Source: a bacterium (GTDB taxonomy: Bacteria > Elusimicrobiota > Elusimicrobia > Elusimicrobiales > UBA9959). Taken from it: DNA of 5,015 nt. The position numbers were made by a program, and so were the translations under genes. Location: contig JAJZVJ010000226.1 of assembly GCA_021845705.1 (NCBI GenBank), positions 1 through 5,015 on the forward strand. Reading direction: 5' to 3'. Below the pieces are notes generated by a model. It was not told the DNA's origin. It did not search any database and saw nothing but the letters and a program-made list of their open reading frames with translations. Position 1 is the stretch's first letter; every line of letters starts with the position of its first letter. Positions 1-5,015 of this stretch are shown here, piece after piece.

Positions 1-524
1 CGGTGGTCATGCTGGCCGGCACTCTTAATATCTCCTCCATCGCCGGGTTCCAGGCCGGCTACTGGGGCGGCATACTCCCCAGGTGGTTCATTTTTTACCC
101 GGTCGTGGGCCAGCTGGCTTTTGTAATTTTCCTTATAGCCTCGGTGGCCGAGACCAACCGCGTCCCCTTCGACATCCCCGAGGCCGAATCGGAACTGGTG
201 GCCGGCTTCAACACCGAATACTCCGGCATGAAGTTCGCCCTTTTCTTCCTGAGCGAGTTCGCCTATGTCCTGCTCTCCTGCCTGCTCATGGCCGCTTTCT
301 TCTTCGGCGGCGGGGCCGCGCCGCTGCCTTTCCTTTCTTTCCTGCCCAGCTGGGCCTGGTTCCTTTCCAAGGTGCTGGTCCTGATGTTCTGCTTCCTCTG
401 GTTCAGGTGGACCTTCCCGCGCTTCCGCGTGGACCGGCTTATGGATTTTAACTGGAAATTCCTGCTCCCCGCGAGCCTCCTCAATATAGCGGCCGCGGGC
501 GTCCTGCTCTGGATCCTGTCATGA
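1..524 (+). CDS. nuoH: NADH-quinone oxidoreductase subunit H, C-terminal part (5' end outside window)
   Basis: NuoH is the membrane subunit of complex I that forms much of the ubiquinone/menaquinone chamber and couples quinone reduction to the proton-pumping arm. The reading frame is open from base 3 and gives 173 residues, about half of the usual 320-350, so the N-terminal half lies upstream. The family signature is clear: the acidic loop at visible residues 50-69 (ETNRVPFDIPEAESE, then LVAGF), followed by NTEYSGMKFALFFLSEFA (70-87). This Glu-rich cytoplasmic loop is known to sit at the quinone entry/coupling region. Several hydrophobic segments follow, then FPRFRVDRLMDFNWKFLLP (138-156) and a last membrane helix ending at ILS. 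The TGA stop overlaps the nuoI start (ATGA), which suggests coupled translation. Nothing in the visible part looks broken. Identification is very secure from sequence and from gene order. Confidence 0.97.
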   Translation, partial: VVMLAGTLNISSIAGFQAGYWGGILPRWFIFYPVVGQLAFVIFLIASVAETNRVPFDIPEAESELVAGFNTEYSGMKFALFFLSEFAYVLLSCLLMAAFFFGGGAAPLPFLSFLPSWAWFLSKVLVLMFCFLWFRWTFPRFRVDRLMDFNWKFLLPASLLNIAAAGVLLWILS

Positions 525-1072
525 TGAAATACCTGGCTTTCGTGTTCGACGCCGCCTGGAACACCCTTAAAGGGCTCTGGGTCACGCTTAAAGTGCTGTT
601 CCTGCCCTCGATAACGGTACAGTATCCGACGGAAAAAATAGTCCCGTACCCCAGGTTCCGCGGGATGCTCGCCTACGACGCGGGCGTTTGTATAGCCTGC
701 GGGATGTGCGTGCGGGCCTGCCCCTCCAAGTGCATAGCGCTCGCCAAGGCGGCGCCGGCGCCCGCTCCGGCCCCGGTGGAAGGCCAGCCCGCGGCCCCCG
801 CGGTAAAGACCGGGCCCAGGATAGACTGGTACACCATAGATTACGGCCGCTGCAATTTCTGCGGGCTCTGCGAGGAGTCCTGCCCGACCAAACCCAAAAA
901 AGCCCTCTGGCACTCGCTGGACTACGAGGCCGTATTCAGCACCAGGGAAGAGATGACGCGCCGCTGGAAGCAGGGCGACGGCCTCTGGGGAACCGCGCGC
1001 AACACCGCCGACGGGGAGTTCGCGGCGGTGACGGACCAGATACATATACAGGACGTACCGGCAAGAAAATAG
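521..1072 (+). CDS. nuoI: NADH-quinone oxidoreductase subunit I, 2x[4Fe-4S] ferredoxin-type protein
   Basis: NuoI holds clusters N6a and N6b, which carry electrons from the NuoG chain to N2 in NuoB, at the junction of the peripheral and membrane arms. The 183 residues begin with an amphipathic N-terminal stretch (LKGLWVTLKVLFLPSITVQYP, about 16-36, typical of the family). Two CxxCxxCxxxCP motifs follow: Cys57, 60, 63, 67 (CIACGMCVRACP) and Cys111, 114, 117, 121 (CNFCGLCEESCP). By the ferredoxin rule, the fourth Cys of each motif ligates the other cluster. Between the motifs, residues about 76-95 form an Ala/Pro-rich stretch (KAAPAPAPAPVEGQPAAPA) that makes the spacer 43 residues long, against about 28 in E. 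coli NuoI as I remember it. Total length is still near the family norm. The start at 521 overlaps the nuoH stop. A second ATG follows directly at 524, so the first Met is uncertain by one codon. Upstream there is only a weak GGAT at 511-514, which fits translational coupling. All eight Ile codons are ATA. Confidence 0.97.
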   Translation: MMKYLAFVFDAAWNTLKGLWVTLKVLFLPSITVQYPTEKIVPYPRFRGMLAYDAGVCIACGMCVRACPSKCIALAKAAPAPAPAPVEGQPAAPAVKTGPRIDWYTIDYGRCNFCGLCEESCPTKPKKALWHSLDYEAVFSTREEMTRRWKQGDGLWGTARNTADGEFAAVTDQIHIQDVPARK

Positions 1073-1101
1073 CCGTCTGGAGCGCATAGCGCCTGATACG
1101 G
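1073..1101 (+). other. Possible stem-loop in the nuoI-nuoJ gap
   Basis: Directly after the nuoI stop the RNA could fold as CCGT (1073-1076) with ACGG (1098-1101), an internal 5x5 mismatch loop, then GCGC (1082-1085) with GCGC (1089-1092) around the 3-base loop ATA. No T-run follows, so it is not an intrinsic terminator. It might protect an mRNA 3' end or tune nuoJ translation, whose start lies 13 bases further on. The stem is short and interrupted, and could be chance in GC-rich DNA. Confidence 0.3.
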
Positions 1102-1114
1102 CACGAGCATAGCT

Positions 1115-1606
1115 ATGACAGAAACCTTGATATTTTACATGCTGTCGGCGGTAATACTTCTTTCCGCCCTCGGCGTAGTTTTACTCCCGGGGGTAATGCA
1201 CAGCGCCCTCTGCCTGGGCCTCTGCCTCGCGGGCGTGGCGGGCATCTTCGCCTCCCTCGGCGCGGACTTCATCTTCGCCGCGCAGATCCTGGTCTACGTG
1301 GGCGGCATCGCCGTGCTGATACTTTTCGTGGTGCTGCTGGCCGGGTCCGCGTCGGACCTGGTAACGCGCCAGATAAACGATTCCTGGCTGCCCTCGCTGT
1401 TCATCTGCGCGGCTTTCCTCTGGTCTTTCCTGAAAGTAACCGTTTATTTCTCCGGCATAGCCGCGAGCACGCTGCCGGTCCCCGCGGTAAAATTCATAGC
1501 GGCCGCCCTGCTCGGCGACTACGCCGTGCCTTTCGAGCTGATCTCGCTGGTGCTCCTCGCCTCGATGACGGGCGCCGTGCTCTTCGGAAGGAGAAAGGCC
1601 CAATGA
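1115..1606 (+). CDS. nuoJ: NADH-quinone oxidoreductase subunit J
   Basis: NuoJ is a small integral membrane subunit of complex I that lies between NuoH/NuoA and NuoK. Its third helix carries a switchable pi-bulge thought to join the quinone site to the proton channels. The 163 residues contain about five hydrophobic segments. The diagnostic motif is at residues 51-75 (DFIFAAQILVYVGG, then IAVLILFVVLL), matching the conserved helix-3 pattern with Tyr61 and paired glycines 63-64. The C-terminal helix, about 138-157, has VPFELISLVLLASMTGAV, also typical. The length is near the usual 160-185. ATG at 1115 is the only sensible start: reading upstream in frame, a TGA is met at 1094-1096. The site before it is poor (only GAG at 1105-1107), unlike that of nuoK, nuoL and nuoM. 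The gene ends by overlapping nuoK by 4 bases. Confidence 0.95.
   Translation: MTETLIFYMLSAVILLSALGVVLLPGVMHSALCLGLCLAGVAGIFASLGADFIFAAQILVYVGGIAVLILFVVLLAGSASDLVTRQINDSWLPSLFICAAFLWSFLKVTVYFSGIAASTLPVPAVKFIAAALLGDYAVPFELISLVLLASMTGAVLFGRRKAQ
1586..1593 (+). promoter_or_regulatory. Ribosome binding site for nuoK (inside the nuoJ 3' end)
   Basis: GGAAGGAG lies 9 bases before the nuoK ATG at 1603 and is a strong Shine-Dalgarno sequence. It lies within the last codons of nuoJ and so supports the overlapping ATGA start. The stronger site would favour a high rate of nuoK initiation by re-starting ribosomes. Confidence 0.8.
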
Positions 1607-1908
1607 CCCTCTCACATTACCTGGCGCTGTCCGGCATGCTTTTCACCCTCGGCCTTTTCGGGGTGCTCACCCGGCGCAACGTGATCGGCATACTTATGTC
1701 CATCGAGCTCATGCTGAACGCCGCCAACATAAATTTCGTCGCCTTCAACCGCTTCCTCTACCCGGGCCAGTACCAGGGGCAGGCGACCGTGGTGTTCATT
1801 ATCACGCTTGCGGCCGCGGAAGTAGTGGTGGGCCTGGCCCTTGTAATGGCCATCTATAAGAATATCAAGAGCGTGTACGTTGAGAATTACAACATAATGA
1901 AGGGCTGA
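1603..1908 (+). CDS. nuoK: NADH-quinone oxidoreductase subunit K
   Basis: NuoK is the smallest antiporter-related membrane subunit of complex I (a homologue of MrpC) and contributes to a proton path next to NuoJ and NuoN. It is 101 residues, the normal size, with three hydrophobic helices. Helix 1 leads into the cytoplasmic loop TRRNVIG with Arg24 and Arg25. Helix 2 carries the essential membrane glutamate Glu35 in SIELMLNAANINFVAFNR. Helix 3 carries Glu73 in LAAAEVVVGLAL. These match Glu36 and Glu72 of E. coli NuoK, which mutational work shows are needed for proton pumping. The spacing between them is two residues longer here, probably through a longer periplasmic loop (LYPGQYQGQ, 52-60). 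The start is fixed by the ATGA overlap with nuoJ and by the strong ribosome site at 1586-1593. No truncation or frameshift is seen. Confidence 0.97.
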   Translation: MTLSHYLALSGMLFTLGLFGVLTRRNVIGILMSIELMLNAANINFVAFNRFLYPGQYQGQATVVFIITLAAAEVVVGLALVMAIYKNIKSVYVENYNIMKG

Positions 1909-1938
1909 CCAGGAATCGAGGTTCGGAAATCCCGGGTC

Positions 1939-1945
1939 AAAGGTG
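1939..1945 (+). promoter_or_regulatory. Ribosome binding site for nuoL
   Basis: AAAGGTG lies 6 bases before the nuoL ATG at 1952, in the 43-base gap after nuoK. It is a moderate Shine-Dalgarno match and supports this start codon. The rest of the gap (1909-1938) shows no convincing hairpin or promoter. Confidence 0.6.
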
Positions 1946-1951
1946 TTTTAA

Positions 1952-3889
1952 ATGCTGGAATACGTTTTCATACTGCCGCTGTTAAGCTTCGCCGTGGCCG
2001 GGCTGATACTGGCTTTCGGCAAGTGGCTGCCGCTGAAAGGCGCCTCCGCCGGCATAGCCGTGGCGCTCTGGGGCTTCTCCCAGGCGCTGCTGCTTTTTGT
2101 GAAAGCCATCCAGGGCGGGCTTACCCTTCCCTACGAGGTCTCCCTCCCCTGGTTCACCTTCGGCGCCAACCAGGCCGTCCTGGGCGTATATATAGACGGC
2201 CTTACCATAGCCATGCTCCTCGTGGTCACCACCGTAAGCCTCCTGGTGCAGACCTATTCCATAGGCTATATGCACGGCGACCCGCGCTTCAAGCGCTTCT
2301 ACGCCTACCTCTCCCTTTTCACCGCCTCCATGCTGGGGCTCACCATCACCAGCAGCATGATGGTCTTCTTCATGTGCTGGGAACTGGTGGGCGTCTGCTC
2401 CTACCTGCTTATCGGCTTCTGGTTCGAGAAGAAGTCCGCCGCTTACGCCGGCAAGAAAGCTTTCATAACCACCAAGCTGGGCGACCTCGGCTTCCTGGTG
2501 GGCCTCCTCAGCCTTTTCTACGCCACCGGAACTTTCCAGATCTCTAAAATAATCGAACTCGCCCGGACGGGCGGGCTCACCGTGGCGGCGGCCGGCATCG
2601 CCGGCATACTGCTGTTCCTGGGCGCGGCGGGTAAATCCGCGCAGTTCCCTCTTTTTATCTGGCTGCCGGACGCGATGGAAGGCCCCTCCCCGGTCTCCGC
2701 TCTTATACACGCGGCCACCATGGTGGCGGCCGGCGTTTATATGGTGGCCAGGCTTTACGCCGTTTACGCCCTTTCGCCGGTCGCGCTTAACACCGTGGCC
2801 TGGACCGGCGCCATAACGGCCTTCATGGCGGCTTCCATGGCCATTACCTGCTTCGACCTGAAGCGCGTGCTGGCCTTCTCCACCATTTCCCAGCTGGGTT
2901 ACATGATGCTGGCCCTGGGAGTGGGCGGGGCCACGGCCGGCCTGTTCCACCTTACCACCCACGCTTATTTTAAAGCCCTGCTGTTCCTCGCGGCCGGCTC
3001 CGTTATCCACGCGGTGCACACCAACGACATGCGCGAAATGGGCGGCCTCCGGCACAAGATGCCCTGGACTTACGCCACTTTCCTTGTGGGCACGCTGGCG
3101 CTTTCCGGCATCCCTCCTTTCTCCGGCTTTTTCTCGAAGGACGAGATCCTGGCGGCGGCCCTCGCGCGCAATCCCTACCTTTTCCTGATAGGCGCGGTGA
3201 CGGCGGCGATGACGGCGTTCTATATGGCGCGGGCGCTGGTAATGACCTTCCACGGCAAACCCAAAGACGCGCACAAATACGACCACGCCCATGAAAGCCC
3301 GCTGGTGATGACCGGCCCGCTGGTCTTCCTGGCCGCAGTTTCGGTGGTCGGAGGCTGGGCGCTCTCAAGGAACGAGATCTTCGAGCACCTGGTGAATTTC
3401 GAAGGCGTGCTCCCGTTCGAACTGCACCACGTAGCCCACGTGCAGGTGGCGCTGTTCTCTTCCATAGTGGCCGCGCTGTCCCTGCTTTTAGGCCTGTGGC
3501 TGTACAAGGTAAAGCCGGAGCTGGCCGGAGTTCTCCGCGAGAAATTCTCACCGGTGGTGGACATACTGGAGAGCCGCTACGGGCTGGACGTTTTTTTCCT
3601 CAAGATAGTAGATCTGGCCGACTGGCTGAGCGGGTTCCTGTTTATTTTCGACTTCAACTTCCTGGACCAGATAGCCATAGACGGCTGGGCCTGGCTGACG
3701 CTTAAGCTGAGCAGGATACAGGGCTGGATAGACAACCACATCGTGGACGCGGCGGTGGACGCCGCCGGCACGGTCACCATGTCCGCCGGCAGGCTGACCC
3801 GCCTGGCGCAGACCGGGCTCATCCAGAACTACCTTCTTTTTGTGGCCGTAGCGGTTTCGATTTTTGCCGCGCTCGCGTTCATAGGCTAG
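1952..3889 (+). CDS. nuoL: NADH-quinone oxidoreductase subunit L (distal antiporter-like proton pump)
   Basis: NuoL is the outermost antiporter-like subunit of the complex I membrane arm and is related to MrpA. It holds one proton channel and ends in the long lateral helix that braces NuoM and NuoN. At 645 residues it is slightly longer than the 613 of E. coli. The key residues are in place: Glu144 in FFMCWELVGVCSYLLIGFW (139-157); Lys228 in GAAGKSAQFPLFIWLPDAM (224-242); His253 in SALIHAATMVAAGVYM (249-264); Lys341 in TTHAYFKALLFLAAGS (335-350); and Lys396/Asp397 in PPFSGFFSKDEIL (388-400). The discontinuous-helix segment FSTISQLGYMMLALG (309-323) is also typical. After about residue 430 a charged, His-containing loop (HGKPKDAHKYDHAHES, 434-449) leads to the C-terminal part. 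The protein ends with the lateral helix region (about 530-615) and an anchor helix TGLIQNYLLFVAVAVS (621-636). The start at 1952 is supported by the ribosome site and by the hydrophobic N terminus. ATA serves 20 of 37 Ile codons by hand count. Confidence 0.98.
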   Translation: MLEYVFILPLLSFAVAGLILAFGKWLPLKGASAGIAVALWGFSQALLLFVKAIQGGLTLPYEVSLPWFTFGANQAVLGVYIDGLTIAMLLVVTTVSLLVQTYSIGYMHGDPRFKRFYAYLSLFTASMLGLTITSSMMVFFMCWELVGVCSYLLIGFWFEKKSAAYAGKKAFITTKLGDLGFLVGLLSLFYATGTFQISKIIELARTGGLTVAAAGIAGILLFLGAAGKSAQFPLFIWLPDAMEGPSPVSALIHAATMVAAGVYMVARLYAVYALSPVALNTVAWTGAITAFMAASMAITCFDLKRVLAFSTISQLGYMMLALGVGGATAGLFHLTTHAYFKALLFLAAGSVIHAVHTNDMREMGGLRHKMPWTYATFLVGTLALSGIPPFSGFFSKDEILAAALARNPYLFLIGAVTAAMTAFYMARALVMTFHGKPKDAHKYDHAHESPLVMTGPLVFLAAVSVVGGWALSRNEIFEHLVNFEGVLPFELHHVAHVQVALFSSIVAALSLLLGLWLYKVKPELAGVLREKFSPVVDILESRYGLDVFFLKIVDLADWLSGFLFIFDFNFLDQIAIDGWAWLTLKLSRIQGWIDNHIVDAAVDAAGTVTMSAGRLTRLAQTGLIQNYLLFVAVAVSIFAALAFIG

Positions 3890-3905
3890 CCTGAAAGGCA
3901 GGCTG
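3887..3905 (+). other. Possible stem-loop at the nuoL stop codon
   Basis: AGCCTG (3888-3893) is the exact reverse complement of CAGGCT (3899-3904), with a 5-base loop AAAGG. A T-G wobble (3887/3905) can extend it to seven pairs. It starts inside the nuoL TAG stop. There is no following T-run, so it is not a classical terminator. In a nuoL-nuoM gap of 55 bases it may act as an mRNA processing or stability element, or be chance. Confidence 0.35.
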
Positions 3906-3930
3906 CAAGGCGCGCCGCAGTTATCAGCTT

Positions 3931-3935
3931 AGGAG
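3931..3935 (+). promoter_or_regulatory. Ribosome binding site for nuoM
   Basis: AGGAG lies 9 bases before the nuoM ATG at 3945, a good Shine-Dalgarno match. It fixes the start of nuoM and shows that this gene is initiated independently, not by overlap with nuoL. Confidence 0.8.
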
Positions 3936-3944
3936 AACTTAAAC

Positions 3945-5015
3945 ATGTCACTATTGTCCCTTATCATTTTCGTCCCGCTGGCCGGAGCTTTGGCGATACT
4001 GGCCATTCCCGGCGCAAAAACAAAGGTCATACAGGGCATAGCCCTTGTAACCAGCCTGGCCGGCATGGCCCTTACCGGCTACCTCTATTACGCCTTCGAC
4101 AAGACCACCGCGGCGATGCAGTTCGTGGAAAAAGCGGCCTGGATACCGGCCTTCAACATAAATTACTCCCTGGGCGTGGACGGCCTTTCCATCGCCATGC
4201 TCGCGCTTACCGCGCTGCTGACGCTGGTTTCCATAATATACTCCTTCAACATCACCCTCAGGGTGAAAGAGTTCTTCTTCTGGTTCCTGCTGCTCGAGGC
4301 CGGCATGCTGGGCGTGTTCGTCTCACTCGACTTCTTCCTTTTCTACGTTTTCTGGGAACTCACGCTGGTCCCGATGTATTTCCTTATCGGCGTCTGGGGC
4401 GGTCCCAAGAAGGAATACGCGGCCATAAAGTTCTTCCTATTCACGCTGTTCGGCAGCTTGTTCATGCTGCTGGGCATACTTGCGCTTTACTTCAACTCCG
4501 CCCCCCACACCTTCGACATGCTGGAACTGATGAGGCAGGGCAGCATACTGCCGCTCACCATGCAGATCTGGATCTTCCTCGCGCTGTACGTGGGCTTCGC
4601 CATCAAGATCCCCGCCTTCCCGTTCCACACCTGGCTGCCGCTCGCGCACGTCGAGGCGCCCACCGGCGTCAGCGTGATCCTTGCCGGCGTCATGCTTAAG
4701 ATGGGCACCTACGGCATAATGCGGGTGTCCTTCCCCGTGCTGCCGGCCGCCACCAGGTGGTTCATGCCTTTCCTTATCGTAATAGCCGTCATAAACATCG
4801 TCTACGGCGCTTTCTGCGCCATGGCGCAGAAAGACCTGAAGAAAATGGTCGCCTATTCCTCGGTGAACCACATGGGCTACTGCATGCTGGGCATGACGGC
4901 CATGTCGGCCATCGGCTGGAACGGCGCGGTGCTCCAGATGATCACCCACGGCCTTATTACGGGCTCGCTGTTCCTCCTGGTGGGCGTGATCTACGACCGC
5001 GCGCATACCCGCGAC
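3945..5015 (+). CDS. nuoM: NADH-quinone oxidoreductase subunit M, N-terminal part (3' end outside window)
   Basis: NuoM is the middle antiporter-like proton-pumping subunit of complex I, related to NuoL, NuoN and MrpD. The frame is open from ATG 3945 to the window edge and gives 357 residues of the roughly 490-510 expected, so about 70 per cent is present. Conserved features are Glu138 in FLFYVFWELTLVPMYFLIG (131-149), matching E. coli Glu144; Lys221 in GFAIKIPAFPFHTWLPLAH (217-235), matching Lys234; VEAPTGVSVILAGVMLKMGT (236-255) with Lys252, matching Lys265; QKDLKKMVAYSSVNHMGYC (295-313); and His335 in MITHGLITGSLFLLVG (332-347). The family usually has SSVSHMGF where this protein reads SSVNHMGY. 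The first membrane helix starts at the N terminus (SLLSLIIFVPLAGALAIL) and the AGGAG site precedes the ATG, so the start is secure. Separation from NuoL and NuoN rests on the EAPTGVSVILAG and PAFPFHTWLP signatures and on its position after nuoL. Confidence 0.97.
   Translation, partial: MSLLSLIIFVPLAGALAILAIPGAKTKVIQGIALVTSLAGMALTGYLYYAFDKTTAAMQFVEKAAWIPAFNINYSLGVDGLSIAMLALTALLTLVSIIYSFNITLRVKEFFFWFLLLEAGMLGVFVSLDFFLFYVFWELTLVPMYFLIGVWGGPKKEYAAIKFFLFTLFGSLFMLLGILALYFNSAPHTFDMLELMRQGSILPLTMQIWIFLALYVGFAIKIPAFPFHTWLPLAHVEAPTGVSVILAGVMLKMGTYGIMRVSFPVLPAATRWFMPFLIVIAVINIVYGAFCAMAQKDLKKMVAYSSVNHMGYCMLGMTAMSAIGWNGAVLQMITHGLITGSLFLLVGVIYDRAHTRD

Noticed and set aside
263..1087. Minus-strand open frame of 274 codons opposite nuoH/nuoI
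   Set aside because: It spans two well-identified genes in antisense and encodes an Arg/Gly-rich sequence with no family features; it is a shadow frame.
1931..1936. CCCGGG palindrome in the nuoK-nuoL gap as an operator or hairpin
   Set aside because: A six-base palindrome is expected by chance in GC-rich DNA, and nothing around it extends the symmetry.
1982..3292. Long open frame on the minus strand (436 codons) opposite nuoL
   Set aside because: It is antisense to a clearly real nuoL. Its product is low-complexity, rich in Gly, His, Arg and Glu, with no recognisable domain. Such frames arise from codon bias in GC-rich genes.
3901..3920. CTGC...GCAG pairing around GGCGCGCC in the nuoL-nuoM gap as a second hairpin or terminator
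   Set aside because: Only four outer pairs form, the inner palindrome would leave a loop too tight to form well, it competes with the better stem at 3888-3904, and no T-run follows.
4437..5006. Minus-strand open frame of 189 codons opposite nuoM
   Set aside because: The + strand encodes an unbroken NuoM with its conserved Glu, Lys and His residues. The antisense product is a His/Glu/Gly-rich shadow.
1952..5015. Possibility that nuoL/nuoM belong to an Mrp antiporter, hydrogenase-linked complex or other complex-I-like system
   Set aside because: The contiguous H-I-J-K-L-M order, with a NuoI carrying two [4Fe-4S] motifs and standard NuoH, NuoJ and NuoK, fits complex I. No hydrogenase, formate lyase or mrp partner gene is present in the window.

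Overview
The window is a co-directional stretch (+ strand) of the membrane-arm part of a nuo operon, encoding the proton-translocating NADH:quinone oxidoreductase (respiratory complex I / NDH-1). Gene order is nuoH (3' half only), nuoI, nuoJ, nuoK, nuoL, nuoM (5' part only). This is the conserved H-I-J-K-L-M order of the 14-gene operon, so nuoA-G probably lie upstream and nuoN downstream, outside the window. Coding sequence fills almost everything: nuoH/nuoI and nuoJ/nuoK overlap by 4 bases (ATGA), and the three gaps (nuoI-J, nuoK-L, nuoL-M) are only 42, 43 and 55 bases. No promoter, rho-independent terminator, RNA gene, mobile element or CRISPR array is visible.

The genes work as one machine. 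NuoI is the peripheral-arm protein that carries two [4Fe-4S] clusters (N6a, N6b) and passes electrons towards the quinone site. NuoH forms the membrane side of the quinone cavity. NuoJ and NuoK link NuoH to the antiporter-like subunits. NuoL and NuoM are antiporter-like proton-pumping subunits. The key charged residues of NuoK, NuoL and NuoM are present, as are all eight cluster cysteines of NuoI, so the enzyme looks functional.

The organism is a bacterium with GC-rich DNA, yet it uses the rare isoleucine codon ATA heavily: all 8 Ile codons in nuoI, and 20 of 37 in nuoL by hand count. That mix, with AGGAG-type ribosome sites before some genes, suggests a less-studied Gram-negative or candidate-phylum lineage. 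Elusimicrobiota is one guess, but this is weak inference and the sequence does not settle the phylum.

I found no undescribed system. The points worth a second look are modest: an Ala/Pro-rich insertion between the two Fe-S motifs of NuoI, the ATA codon bias, and small potential stem-loops that begin right at the stop codons of nuoI and nuoL.
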